From contig NZ_CP031337.1 of assembly GCF_003355495.1 (NCBI RefSeq), positions 186,001 to 250,000 of the forward strand: 64,000 nucleotides of DNA, in the 5' to 3' direction. Within the stretch, counting starts at the first letter, position 1, and each line of letters opens with the position of its first letter. Under the pieces are notes generated by a model. The model did not search any database. It was not told the origin of the DNA and was given only the letters and a program-made list of their open reading frames with translations. Of this stretch, positions 1 through 8,066 are shown piece after piece. The translations under genes were made by a program, and so were the position numbers. This stretch comes from Crenobacter cavernae (lineage in GTDB: Bacteria; Pseudomonadota; Gammaproteobacteria; Burkholderiales; Chromobacteriaceae).

Positions 1-1
1 C

Positions 2-745
2 AACCCGCTGCCGCGCTGGTGGATGTGGATGTTCTACATCACAATCGCCTTCGGCATCGGCTACCTCGCGCTCTACCCGGGCCTCGGCAAGTACCAGGGC
101 CTGTTCGGCTGGAGCTCGGTCGGCCAGTACAAGAAGGAACGCGGCGACGCCGAGGCGAAGTACCAGCCGCTGTACGACCAGTTCCAGAAGAAGGAGCTGA
201 AAGCGGTGGCCGCCGATCCGAAGGCTCAGGAAATGGGCAAGCGCCTGTTCCAGACCTACTGCGTGCAGTGCCACGGCTCCGACGCGCGCGGCGCCAAGGG
301 CTTCCCGAACCTGACCGACCACGACTGGCTGTACGGCGGCGATGCGGCCACCATCAAGACCTCGATCGAGGGCGGCCGCCACGGCCAGATGCCGGCTTTC
401 GGCGCCAGGTTCGGCGAAGAGAAGGTCAAGGACGTCGCCAACTACGCGATGTCGCTGTCGGGCAAGAAGCACGACGCCGAGCGCGCGCAACGCGGATCCG
501 AGACCTTCAAGGCGGACTGCGCGACCTGCCACGGCCCGGACGGCAAGGGCAACCAGGGCGTCGGCGCGCCGAACCTGACCGACAACACCTGGCTATACGG
601 CGGCACCGAGAAGACCATCGTCGAGACCATCACCAACGGCCGCAACAACCAGATGCCGGCGTGGAAGGACTTCCTCGGCGAAGGCAAGGTCCACCTATTG
701 GCCGCCTACGTATGGGGTCTGTCGAACAACCCCAAAGCCCAGTAG
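2..745 (+). CDS. ccoP: Cytochrome c oxidase cbb3-type subunit III (CcoP), 3' part
   Basis: This is the C-terminal part of the dihaem c-type subunit that passes electrons from periplasmic cytochromes to the CcoN active site of the high-affinity cbb3 oxidase. The reading frame is open to the left edge, so the true start lies outside the window. The first residues (NPLPRWW, then one transmembrane helix) match the family's N-terminal region. Two haem-binding CXXCH motifs, CVQCH and CATCH, sit in two tandem cytochrome c domains. Each domain is followed by a similar W-LYGG segment and a QMPA methionine-ligand loop, as expected for an internally duplicated dihaem protein. ccoG and ccoH lie downstream, as in standard ccoNOQP-GHIS loci. 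It ends in tandem stop codons (TAG TAA) followed by a strong terminator. Confidence 0.95.
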   Translation, partial: NPLPRWWMWMFYITIAFGIGYLALYPGLGKYQGLFGWSSVGQYKKERGDAEAKYQPLYDQFQKKELKAVAADPKAQEMGKRLFQTYCVQCHGSDARGAKGFPNLTDHDWLYGGDAATIKTSIEGGRHGQMPAFGARFGEEKVKDVANYAMSLSGKKHDAERAQRGSETFKADCATCHGPDGKGNQGVGAPNLTDNTWLYGGTEKTIVETITNGRNNQMPAWKDFLGEGKVHLLAAYVWGLSNNPKAQ

Positions 746-760
746 TAAGGGGCGAGCCCG

Positions 761-793
761 AAACTGCCCGCCGTCGTGCGGGCAGTTTTCTTT
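761..793 (+). terminator. Intrinsic terminator after ccoP
   Basis: Perfect 11-bp stem (761-771 with 778-788), 6-nt loop, then a T-rich run. It separates the oxidase structural genes from ccoG. Confidence 0.85.
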
Positions 794-938
794 GGGGGTG
801 CCGAATCGACGGAAGAATGGATTAAAATAGCACTCACGATACAGGTTTAAGCCACCCCCGCCGCCTCACCCGGCCAGAACCTTGCGGTAAGCCGGCCCGT
901 CATGCCGTTTTACCGGAATCTTCTTACAGGGAAAGACC

Positions 939-2381
939 ATGTCCGACTCTCTCAAAGACATCCCGATCAGGGTGGTACACACCCCGCCGGGAAAAGACCC
1001 TGACCAGGGCTCCTCGCTCTACGAAGTACACAAGAAGGTCTATCCGCGCGCGGTCAAGGGCGTGTTCAACAACTGGCGCGTGCTGTTCGTGCTCGGCACG
1101 CAGCTCGTCTATCTGGCGCTGCCGTGGCTGAGCTGGAACGGGCGTCAAGCCGTGCTGTTCGACCTCGCCAACCGCAAGTTCTTCCTGTTCGGCCTCACCA
1201 TCTGGCCGCAGGACTTCATTTATTTAGCTGCCCTCCTGATCTGCAGCGCCTTCGGTCTGTTCGCGTGGACCACCGTCGCCGGCCGGCTGTGGTGCGGCTA
1301 TTCCTGTCCGCAGACGGTGTACACCGAGATCATGCTGTGGATAGAGAACTGGGTGGAAGGCGACCGCAACAAGCGGATGAAGCTCGACAAGTCGCCGATG
1401 AGCGCCAGAAAGCTCAGGATCAAGTCGACCAAGCACGCGCTGATGATCGCGTTCTCGCTCGTCACCGGTTTCACCTTCGTCGGCTACTTCACGCCGATCC
1501 GCGACCTCGTCGCCGCGCTGCCGGCCTTCGCCTTCGGCCCGTGGGAAAGCTTCTGGATCCTGTTCTACGCCGGCTTCACCTATCTGTTCGCTGGCTTCCT
1601 GCGCGAGCAGATGTGCATCTATATGTGCCCGTACGCACAATTCCAGAGCGTGATGTTCGACGCCGATACGCTGATTGTCTCGTATGACGAAGCGCGCGGC
1701 GAGCCGCGCGGCTCGCGCAAGAAGGGCGTCAACCCGCGCGACGAGGGCCTCGGCGACTGCATCGACTGTACGATGTGCGTGCAGGTCTGCCCGACCGGCA
1801 TCGACATCCGCAACGGCCTGCAGATCGCCTGCATCGGCTGTGCCGCCTGTATCGACGCCTGCGACGACGTGATGGACAAGATGGGCTACCCGCGCGGCCT
1901 GATCCGCTACACGACCGAAAACGCGCTCAAGGGCGCGTATCCGGAAAGCGAGTTCGTCTCCCGCCTGAAGCGGCCGCGCGTCGTGCTGTACACGCTGGTG
2001 CTCCTGGTCGTGGTCGGCGCGTCGCTCGGTTCGCTGCTGATGCGCAAGCCGTTCAAGGTCGACGTGCTGCGCGACCGCGCATCCTTGGTGCGCGAAACCG
2101 ACGACGGCTGGCTGGAGAACAGCTACAGCCTGAAGATCATCAACACGTCGGAACAAAGCCAGCGCTTCCGCCTCTCGGTGAAGGGCCTGCCGGACGTGAA
2201 GCTGTCCACCGACACGCCGGTGGTCGCCGTGCCCGGCGGCGCCACCGAATCGGCAGCCGTGCGCGTGCAGGCCGACCCGCAGTACGCGACAAAAGGCAGC
2301 CACGAGATCCACTTCGTCATCGAATCGCTCGACGACCCGTCCAAGGTGGTCGAGGAAAAATCCAGCTTTATCGGAGAATGA
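939..2381 (+). CDS. ccoG: Cytochrome c oxidase accessory protein CcoG (FixG/RdxA)
   Basis: Membrane-bound iron-sulfur protein needed for cbb3 oxidase biogenesis; the family has been linked to copper handling for the oxidase. The 480-residue product has several transmembrane helices in the first half, the conserved CGYSCPQTVYTE segment, and a double ferredoxin-like cluster region in the middle (CIDCTMCVQVCP followed by CIGCAACIDACD). A final helix and a C-terminal periplasmic Ig-like domain follow, which is the full FixG architecture. The ATG at 939 has a purine-rich Shine-Dalgarno stretch just upstream. The stop codon is followed within a few bases by the ccoH start, so the two are translationally coupled. 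Confidence 0.95.
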   Translation: MSDSLKDIPIRVVHTPPGKDPDQGSSLYEVHKKVYPRAVKGVFNNWRVLFVLGTQLVYLALPWLSWNGRQAVLFDLANRKFFLFGLTIWPQDFIYLAALLICSAFGLFAWTTVAGRLWCGYSCPQTVYTEIMLWIENWVEGDRNKRMKLDKSPMSARKLRIKSTKHALMIAFSLVTGFTFVGYFTPIRDLVAALPAFAFGPWESFWILFYAGFTYLFAGFLREQMCIYMCPYAQFQSVMFDADTLIVSYDEARGEPRGSRKKGVNPRDEGLGDCIDCTMCVQVCPTGIDIRNGLQIACIGCAACIDACDDVMDKMGYPRGLIRYTTENALKGAYPESEFVSRLKRPRVVLYTLVLLVVVGASLGSLLMRKPFKVDVLRDRASLVRETDDGWLENSYSLKIINTSEQSQRFRLSVKGLPDVKLSTDTPVVAVPGGATESAAVRVQADPQYATKGSHEIHFVIESLDDPSKVVEEKSSFIGE

Positions 2382-2386
2382 GCCGC

Positions 2387-2908
2387 ATGCAAGACAGCAA
2401 GAAACCCAAGCGCCCGTGGTACAAGGAGCCGTGGCCGTGGCTGCTGGCGGCCGGCCCGGCCATCGTCGTCGTCGCCGGACTTTACACCTACAAGCTGGCG
2501 GCAGACACCGACGACGCGCTGGTCGTCGACGACTATTACAAGGAAGGCAAGGAAATCAACCTGCAGCTCAAGCGCGACGAGCAGGCGACCCGGCTCGGCG
2601 TCGAGGCGCAGGCGATGTTCTCGCCCGACCACAAGGCGGTGCGGCTGCTGCTCAGGAGCAAGGTCGCGCTGCCCGAGGCGCTGACGCTGCACCTGCTGCA
2701 CCCGACGCTGTCCAAGAGCGACCAGACGGTCTTGGCCAAGCGCATCGGCGAAGGGATGTACGAAGCGGTGATCGCGCCGACCGCCGCCGGCCACTGGTAC
2801 GTGCGACTCGAAGACCCGAAGGCCGGCTGGCGCATCCAGGGCGAGTGGAAACCACAGGAGACCCCGGTCGTCAGACTCGACCCGATGCTGCCCGAAGCCG
2901 ACAAGTAA
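2387..2908 (+). CDS. ccoH: FixH/CcoH family cbb3 oxidase assembly protein
   Basis: Small membrane protein of the cbb3 assembly set, encoded directly after ccoG. The 173-residue product has one N-terminal transmembrane helix (about residues 18-35) preceded by a basic, Trp/Pro-rich segment. A periplasmic domain follows with the family's D-D-Y-Y-K-E-G-K motif just after the helix. There are two candidate starts. An ATG at 2378 overlaps the ccoG stop but has its GGAG only one base upstream. The ATG at 2387 has the same GGAG at a workable distance and is preferred. The next gene starts 8 bases after the stop. Confidence 0.88.
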   Translation: MQDSKKPKRPWYKEPWPWLLAAGPAIVVVAGLYTYKLAADTDDALVVDDYYKEGKEINLQLKRDEQATRLGVEAQAMFSPDHKAVRLLLRSKVALPEALTLHLLHPTLSKSDQTVLAKRIGEGMYEAVIAPTAAGHWYVRLEDPKAGWRIQGEWKPQETPVVRLDPMLPEADK

Positions 2909-2916
2909 GGATGCCG

Positions 2917-3345
2917 ATGAAACCGACGCCGTTCTCATCCCGCCGCGCCGCGCTCGTCGCGCTCGCGAGCCTGACTCTCGCCGGCTGCTCGAGCCTCGGC
3001 GGCCGCTATACGCCGCAATACCTTGACGGCCAGGTCGTAGAGGCCAGGCCGCTCGCGCTGAGCGCCGCCGACACCCACGTCAGCGTGCGTCTCCTGGACG
3101 TCAGCCTCGCCGACGCGCCGTCGACGGTGCTCGCCGAACAGATCATCGAGCTGCCGAAGGCCTTCCCGGTCGCCTTTTCGCTGTGCTACGACCGGGCGTC
3201 GATCAAGCCCGGCCACCGCTACACCGTCGACGCACGCGTCTATGTGAAGGGCGAACTCAAGCAGCTCAACCAGACGCCAGTCCCGGTGCTCGGCCCCGGC
3301 CTGCCGACGCGACCGCAAGTCGCCGTCGAGGCGATCGGCCACTGA
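2917..3345 (+). CDS. Predicted lipoprotein, YbaY/YscW-like family
   Basis: A 142-residue predicted lipoprotein. It has a basic N-terminus, a hydrophobic signal segment and a lipobox (LAGC) that places the acylated cysteine near residue 25. The rest contains short beta-strand-like repeats and resembles the YbaY/YscW lipoprotein-related domain, whose function is not established. The ATG at 2917 is preferred to the one at 2911 because AAGG at 2907-2910 is then well spaced. It is the last gene of the ccoG-ccoH unit and is followed by a terminator. The link to cbb3 assembly is positional only. Confidence 0.7.
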   Translation: MKPTPFSSRRAALVALASLTLAGCSSLGGRYTPQYLDGQVVEARPLALSAADTHVSVRLLDVSLADAPSTVLAEQIIELPKAFPVAFSLCYDRASIKPGHRYTVDARVYVKGELKQLNQTPVPVLGPGLPTRPQVAVEAIGH

Positions 3346-3364
3346 GCGACGCGACACCAGCAAG

Positions 3365-3392
3365 ACGGGACCTGACGGTCCCGTTTTCTTTT
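3365..3392 (+). terminator. Intrinsic terminator after the ccoGH-lipoprotein unit
   Basis: 8-bp stem (3365-3372 with 3377-3384), 4-nt loop, followed by a T-rich tail. Confidence 0.85.
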
Positions 3393-3400
3393 GGAGCTCC

Positions 3401-3582
3401 AAAAGCTTGGCCGAGGCCGTATCCAAAAGCTCGGCCAACCTTGCCTGCGGCCTTCTACGTTGGCCGAGCCTTATCTAAAAGCCGCTGACGGGTTTCCTCG
3501 GGATGGCCAAACCGGCTTTGCTCTGCTCGAATGAAAGAGACCCAGCCTCGGCCAACGTGGCCTATCTACGTTGGCCGAGCCT
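3401..3582. repeat. Cluster of TTGGCCGAG-core repeats
   Basis: Five copies of the 9-base core occur in about 180 bases: forward at 3407, 3460 and 3571, reverse (CTCGGCCAA) at 3430 and 3547. They form two inverted pairs (3429-3439 with 3459-3469; 3547-3557 with 3569-3579). There is also an 18-base direct repeat around 3454-3471 and 3565-3582. The cluster fills the gap between the terminator at 3365 and the sensor kinase start, so any upstream extension of the kinase ORF would translate repeat DNA. Confidence 0.9.
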
Positions 3583-3604
3583 CCCCCTCGCCTTTCATGA
3601 ACGC

Positions 3605-5986
3605 ATGAGCCGCCCCGCCCGTTTCCTCAAATCGCTCGAACGGCTGATCGGCCTCGTGCTCCTCTTTTGCCTCGCCGCACTGCCGGCGTTCGCGCTCGCC
3701 GAGGCCGCGCACCAAGCGATCCGCGTCGGCGTCGTGCTGCGACCGCCGTACGCGATGCGCGACAACCGCACGCAGGCGCTCAAGGGCGCCAACGTCGAGG
3801 TGCTGAACCGCATCGCCGCGCGGCTCAAACTGCCGCTGGCATGGCAGACCTTCCCCGACGTCGCCTCGCTCGAAGCCGCGGCGAAGGCCGGCGAGATCGA
3901 CGCCGCGCCGGGCCTCGTGCAGACGCCGGCCGGCCTAGCCCTGTGGCTGTATTCCGAGCCCTACTTCCGCATCCCGCACAAGGTCGTCGGCCCCAAAGGC
4001 GCAAAGGGCTCGGTCGACCTCGAACAACTGCCGCTGCACGACCGCGTCGCGCTGCCCGCGCACGACGCGCTGGTCAAGTTCATCACCGACAACTACCCGG
4101 TGCTGCAGCGCGAACCGGTCGACTCGGCGCGCGCCGCGTTGCGCCGCCTGATCGCCGGCAGCGCCGAATACGCGATCGCAGACGAAGCCGAGCTCAATAT
4201 ATTGATGCGCGAGCCCGAATTTTCCGGGCTGGCCATCGTCGGCAACACCGGCTACACGCAGCTTTTGCGCATCGCCAGCCGCAAGGACAGGCCGGAACTG
4301 AACGCGCTCATCGACCGCGCGCTCGCCGGCGTGCCGCCTCACGAACTCGACGCGATCTACGCGCGCTGGATCCGCCCGCCCTACCCTCGGCTTGCCGATT
4401 CGACGCGCTTCTGGGCGCGCATCGCCTTGCTGTTCCTGCTGTTGTTCGTCGCCGCGACCATCGTCGGCCTGTGGCAGAAACGGCAACGGCAAGCGCTCGA
4501 AGACAAGCTCGCGGCGACGCGGCACGAACTCGACGCGCGCGCCGCGGCCGGCGAGGCATTGCAGTTGACGCAGTTCTCGGTCGACCACAGCACGGTCGGC
4601 ATCCTGTGGGTGAACTGGGACAGCCGCATCCGCTACGCCAACCGCGCGGCCGAATCCATGCTGGGCTTCAAGGGCGGCGCGCTGCTCGGCCAACCTTTGG
4701 CCGAACTGCAGCCCGAACTCGACATGGACCGCTGGCTGGGCCTGTGGAAGCAGGTGCGCGCCGAGGCGCTGGTCGGCTTCGAGACCGACTGCCGCCACGC
4801 CGACGGCCACTGGCTGCCGGTCGACGTCAGCTTGAGCCATCTGCGCTTCGGCGACACCGAATACCTGGTCGCCTTCCTCACCGACGAGACCGAAAAACGC
4901 CGCGCACGCGCCGCGCTCGAGGAGAGTGAGGCGCGGCTGGCCGGCATCGCCGCCAACGTGCCCGGCCTCGTGTTCCGGCTCGAACGCGCCGGTGCGGCCG
5001 CCGACGCTCGACTGGCTTTCCTCAGCGAAGCCAGCCTCGCGCTCGTCGGCTACCCGGCGACGCAGCTGCTAGATCATGCGCGCGGCCTCGCCGCGCTGGT
5101 CCACCCCGATGACCTCGCCGAATACGAAAAAAGCTGGCGCGCCGCGCTCGTCTCGCAAGATAACTGGCAGTGGCAGGGGCGCATCCGCACGCGCGCAGGC
5201 AACGTGCGCTGGGCCGACCTGAAGGCGTCGGCGCGCCGCTTCGACGACGGCCGCGTCGTGTGGGACGGCATCCTGTGGGACATCAGCGCCAACAAGGAGA
5301 GCGAGCTCGGCCTCGCCGACTCGCGCGCGCAGTTGCGCGAGCTGTCGGCCCACCTCGAATCGGTGCGCGAAGAAGAAAAGGCACGCATCGCCCGCGAGGT
5401 GCACGACGAACTCGGCCAGGTGCTGACCGTCTTGAAGCTGGAAACGTCGATGTGCGAGTTCGCGCACGCCGAGCACGACGCGGCGCTCGCCGCACGCCTC
5501 CATAGCATGAAGAAGCTGATCGACCAGACCTTCGCCATCGTCCGCGACGTCGCGACCGCGCTGCGTCCGCCTATCCTCGATGCCGGCATCGGATCGGCGA
5601 TCGAATGGCAGGCACGCCGCTTCGAGGCGCGCACGCAGATCCCCGTCCTCGTGTCGGTGCCCGAGACGCCGGTGAAGCTGTCCGACGCAAAGGCGGTCGG
5701 CCTGTTCCGCATCCTGCAGGAAGCGCTGACCAACGTGCTGCGCCACGCCGACGCGCATACTGTAGTCATGAGGCTGGCCGTAGCCGCAGACGATCTGGTC
5801 CTCACCGTCGCCGACGACGGCCGGGGCTTTGCACCCGATACGGCGCGCGCCGGTTTCGGCCTCGTCGGCATCCGCGAGCGCGCGATGATGCTCGGCGGCA
5901 CGCTCGCGATCGAAAGCACGCCCGGCGAAGGCACCACGCTGACGCTCATCGTGCCGCTCGATCCCCCCGAAGGAGACCCACCTTGA
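3605..5986 (+). CDS. Sensor histidine kinase, NarL-type, with periplasmic solute-binding domain and PAS domains
   Basis: Predicted membrane sensor of a two-component system, 793 residues. Order: signal-peptide-like segment; periplasmic SBP_bac_3 domain (about residues 35-260) of the type that binds amino acids; one transmembrane helix (about 268-290); coiled-coil linker; two PAS/PAC domains; HisKA_3 dimerisation segment with the phospho-acceptor in REVHDELG (His about residue 600); C-terminal HATPase with N box and GRGFAP / GFGLVGIRER motifs. The frame is open upstream to 3503, but that part reads through the repeat cluster, so ATG 3605 is chosen. The stop overlaps the start of the response regulator. 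The ligand is unknown; the fold suggests an amino acid or related small molecule. Confidence 0.88.
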   Translation: MSRPARFLKSLERLIGLVLLFCLAALPAFALAEAAHQAIRVGVVLRPPYAMRDNRTQALKGANVEVLNRIAARLKLPLAWQTFPDVASLEAAAKAGEIDAAPGLVQTPAGLALWLYSEPYFRIPHKVVGPKGAKGSVDLEQLPLHDRVALPAHDALVKFITDNYPVLQREPVDSARAALRRLIAGSAEYAIADEAELNILMREPEFSGLAIVGNTGYTQLLRIASRKDRPELNALIDRALAGVPPHELDAIYARWIRPPYPRLADSTRFWARIALLFLLLFVAATIVGLWQKRQRQALEDKLAATRHELDARAAAGEALQLTQFSVDHSTVGILWVNWDSRIRYANRAAESMLGFKGGALLGQPLAELQPELDMDRWLGLWKQVRAEALVGFETDCRHADGHWLPVDVSLSHLRFGDTEYLVAFLTDETEKRRARAALEESEARLAGIAANVPGLVFRLERAGAAADARLAFLSEASLALVGYPATQLLDHARGLAALVHPDDLAEYEKSWRAALVSQDNWQWQGRIRTRAGNVRWADLKASARRFDDGRVVWDGILWDISANKESELGLADSRAQLRELSAHLESVREEEKARIAREVHDELGQVLTVLKLETSMCEFAHAEHDAALAARLHSMKKLIDQTFAIVRDVATALRPPILDAGIGSAIEWQARRFEARTQIPVLVSVPETPVKLSDAKAVGLFRILQEALTNVLRHADAHTVVMRLAVAADDLVLTVADDGRGFAPDTARAGFGLVGIRERAMMLGGTLAIESTPGEGTTLTLIVPLDPPEGDPP

Positions 5987-6612
5987 TCCGCGTTCTCGTT
6001 GCCGAAGACCACACCATCGTCCGCGAGGGCATCAAGCAGCTGATCTCGCTCGCGCCCGACCTGACCGTCGCCGGCGAAGCGTGCAACGGCGAACAACTGC
6101 TCGAGGTGCTGCGCCGCACGGCCTGCGAAGTGGTGTTGCTCGACATCTCGATGCCGGGCGTGAACGGGCTGGACGCGATCCCGCGCATCCGCGCGTTCGA
6201 TTCGCCGCCGGCCATCCTGGTGCTGTCCATGCACGACGAGGTGCAGATGGCGGCGCGCGCGCTGAAAGCCGGCGCCGCCGGCTACGCGACCAAGGACAGC
6301 GACCCGGCGCTGCTGCTTGCCGCGATCCGCAAGGTCGCCGCCGGCGGGCGCTATATCGACCCCGAGCTCGCCGACCGTATGGTGTTCGAGGTGAGCCTCA
6401 CCGACTCGCGCCCGCCGCACGCGCAGCTGTCGGAGCGCGAGTACCAGGTGTTCGAACGGCTGGTGCACGGCGCCAACGTCAATGAAGTCGCGCAGCAGCT
6501 GTCGATCAGCGCGAAGACGGTCAGCACGCACAAGGTGAGGCTGATGCAGAAGCTGAACGCGCACTCGGTGGCCGAACTGGTGCGCTATGCGATCGATAAT
6601 CATCTTATGTGA
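5983..6612 (+). CDS. Response regulator, NarL/LuxR family
   Basis: Cognate DNA-binding partner of the preceding kinase, 209 residues. The receiver domain has the acidic pair E8/D9, phospho-acceptor D54 in LLDISMPG, and the conserved switch/lysine region (LSMHDE ... ATKDS). The C-terminal HTH is of LuxR type (SEREYQVFERL ... VAQQLSISAKTVSTHKVRLMQKL). The start is a TTG at 5983 that overlaps the kinase TGA (TTGA). An AGGAG lies 7 bases upstream and no ATG is available near the conserved N-terminus, so translational coupling is likely. Targets cannot be read from the sequence; the neighbouring transporter operon is one possibility. Confidence 0.92.
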   Translation: MIRVLVAEDHTIVREGIKQLISLAPDLTVAGEACNGEQLLEVLRRTACEVVLLDISMPGVNGLDAIPRIRAFDSPPAILVLSMHDEVQMAARALKAGAAGYATKDSDPALLLAAIRKVAAGGRYIDPELADRMVFEVSLTDSRPPHAQLSEREYQVFERLVHGANVNEVAQQLSISAKTVSTHKVRLMQKLNAHSVAELVRYAIDNHLM

Positions 6613-6686
6613 GCCTGGCCCTTTAGACCGGATCGAGCGCGACAATCCGCACTATGAAATGCAGAGCCAAGGCCTATAATAGTAGT

Positions 6687-6760
6687 GCTTCTTCCTCTAG
6701 GCCTTTGTCGGAGGGAGAAACCCGAAAGCCCTGTGCTGGTTAAAACAGCCAGGGCTTTTG
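6687..6760 (+). ncRNA. Candidate small RNA ending in an intrinsic terminator
   Basis: A consensus TATAAT at 6675-6680 would start a transcript near 6687. That transcript begins with a pyrimidine-rich stretch (CTTCTTCCTCT) able to pair with Shine-Dalgarno sequences. It ends in a 9+4-bp stem (6725-6733 with 6750-6758; inner 6735-6738 with 6746-6749) followed by TTTT. No good -35 box is visible and no ORF is present. It could equally be just the terminator of the two-component operon. Confidence 0.35.
6725..6759 (+). terminator. Intrinsic terminator downstream of the two-component pair
   Basis: 9-bp stem plus a 4-bp inner stem, 7-nt A-rich loop, short T run. It is the nearest termination signal for the kinase/regulator operon and for the candidate sRNA. 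Confidence 0.65.
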
Positions 6761-6778
6761 GTCGTCCGGCGCCCCCCG

Positions 6779-6796
6779 ACGACCCTTAAGGGTCGT
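6779..6796. promoter_or_regulatory. Perfect 18-bp palindrome upstream of the polyamine transporter operon
   Basis: ACGACCCTTAAGGGTCGT is identical to its reverse complement. It lies about 125 bases before the ATPase start and just ahead of a second small hairpin. It could be an operator for a dimeric regulator, such as the adjacent response regulator, or part of a leader structure. Confidence 0.4.
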
Positions 6797-6920
6797 GTAG
6801 GAATCGCCCTACAAAGCTTTCACCCTCCCACCGACAGCAAAATCCGGCGAGCGCCGATATTGCCGCGCAGCCCCGCCGCCTAACATGGCCCCATACCGCG
6901 TCAACTTAGGTGTGTGAGCC

Positions 6921-8033
6921 ATGGCCGAGACCCCCGCAAGCGATGTCCTCGTTCGTTTTAGCAAGATACAAAAGAGCTACGACGGCGAGACGTTGATCGT
7001 CAAAGACCTGAACCTAGACATCAGGAAGGGCGAATTCCTGACCCTGCTCGGGCCGTCCGGCTCGGGCAAGACCACCAGCCTGATGATGCTGGCCGGCTTC
7101 GAGACGCCGACCGCCGGCGAGATCAAGCTGGCCGGCCGCTCGCTGAACAACGTGCCGCCGCACAAGCGCGACATCGGCATGGTGTTCCAGAACTACGCGC
7201 TGTTCCCGCACATGACCGTCGCCGAGAACCTCGCCTTCCCGCTGTCGGTGCGCAAGATTCCCAAGCACGACGTCGGCGAGCGCGTGAAAAAAGTCCTCTC
7301 TATGGTCCAGCTCGACAAGTTCGCCAGCCGCTATCCGGGCCAGATGTCCGGCGGCCAGCAGCAGCGCGTCGCACTGGCGCGGGCTCTGGTGTTCGAGCCG
7401 CAGCTGGTGCTGATGGACGAACCCTTGGGCGCCTTGGACAAGCAGCTGCGCGAACACATGCAGATGGAGATCAAGCACCTGCATCGGCGCCTCGGCGTCA
7501 CCGTCGTCTACGTCACGCACGACCAGGGCGAGGCTCTGACGATGTCCGACCGCGTCGCGGTGTTCCACCAGGGCGAGATCCAGCAGATCGACGCGCCGGC
7601 GGTGCTGTACGAACACCCGAAGAACGCCTTCGTCGCCAACTTCATCGGCGAGAACAACCGGCTCTCCGGCGAACTCGTCAGCCACGACGGCGACCGTTGC
7701 GTCGTGCGTTTGCCGCGCGGCGAGACGGTAGAGGCGCTGGCGGTCAACGTCGGCGGCCCGGGCCAGCCGGTATCGCTGTCGATCCGCCCCGAGCGCATCT
7801 TCCTTAACGGCCACAGCGAGGCGTGTCGCAACCGCTTCTCCGGCCGCGTGCAGGAATTCATCTACCTGGGCGACCACGTGCGCATCCGCATGGAGGTGTG
7901 TGGCAAGCCCGACTTCTTCATCAAGCAGCCGATCGCCGAACTCGACCCGACGCTGACCGTCGGCGACGTGGTGCCGCTCGGCTGGCAGACCGAACACGTG
8001 CGCGCGCTCGACGCCGTCGAGCACGCCGAATAA
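6921..8033 (+). CDS. Spermidine/putrescine-type ABC transporter ATPase (PotA/PotG/YdcT family)
   Basis: Nucleotide-binding subunit of a polyamine-type importer, 370 residues. It shows the Walker A motif GPSGSGKTT (about residue 45), Q-loop, ABC signature MSGGQQQRV, Walker B LVLMDEP with the GALDKQLR D-loop, and switch histidine in YVTHDQGEA. The C-terminal TOBE domain is typical of CUT1/PotA ATPases. It is the first gene of a four-gene operon with a binding protein and two permeases. The exact substrate within the polyamine/opine class cannot be told from sequence. Confidence 0.9.
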   Translation: MAETPASDVLVRFSKIQKSYDGETLIVKDLNLDIRKGEFLTLLGPSGSGKTTSLMMLAGFETPTAGEIKLAGRSLNNVPPHKRDIGMVFQNYALFPHMTVAENLAFPLSVRKIPKHDVGERVKKVLSMVQLDKFASRYPGQMSGGQQQRVALARALVFEPQLVLMDEPLGALDKQLREHMQMEIKHLHRRLGVTVVYVTHDQGEALTMSDRVAVFHQGEIQQIDAPAVLYEHPKNAFVANFIGENNRLSGELVSHDGDRCVVRLPRGETVEALAVNVGGPGQPVSLSIRPERIFLNGHSEACRNRFSGRVQEFIYLGDHVRIRMEVCGKPDFFIKQPIAELDPTLTVGDVVPLGWQTEHVRALDAVEHAE

Positions 8034-8066
8034 GGACGTGGATATCCCTAAAAGGAGAAACAGCGA

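Larger units (their letters stand above)
6613..6920 (+). other. Intergenic region between response regulator and ABC transporter operon
   Basis: 308 bases without a protein gene. It holds a TATAAT hexamer (6675-6680), a CU-rich stretch, a terminator-like hairpin (6725-6759), an 18-bp perfect palindrome (6779-6796), and a small hairpin (6796-6801 with 6808-6813) upstream of the transporter operon. Confidence 0.7.

Noticed and set aside
2378..2386. ATG overlapping the ccoG stop as the start of ccoH
   Set aside because: The only Shine-Dalgarno is one base upstream, too close. The ATG nine bases later is properly spaced.
3503..3604. N-terminal extension of the sensor kinase
   Set aside because: It would translate the repeat cluster, and the signal peptide starts at 3605.
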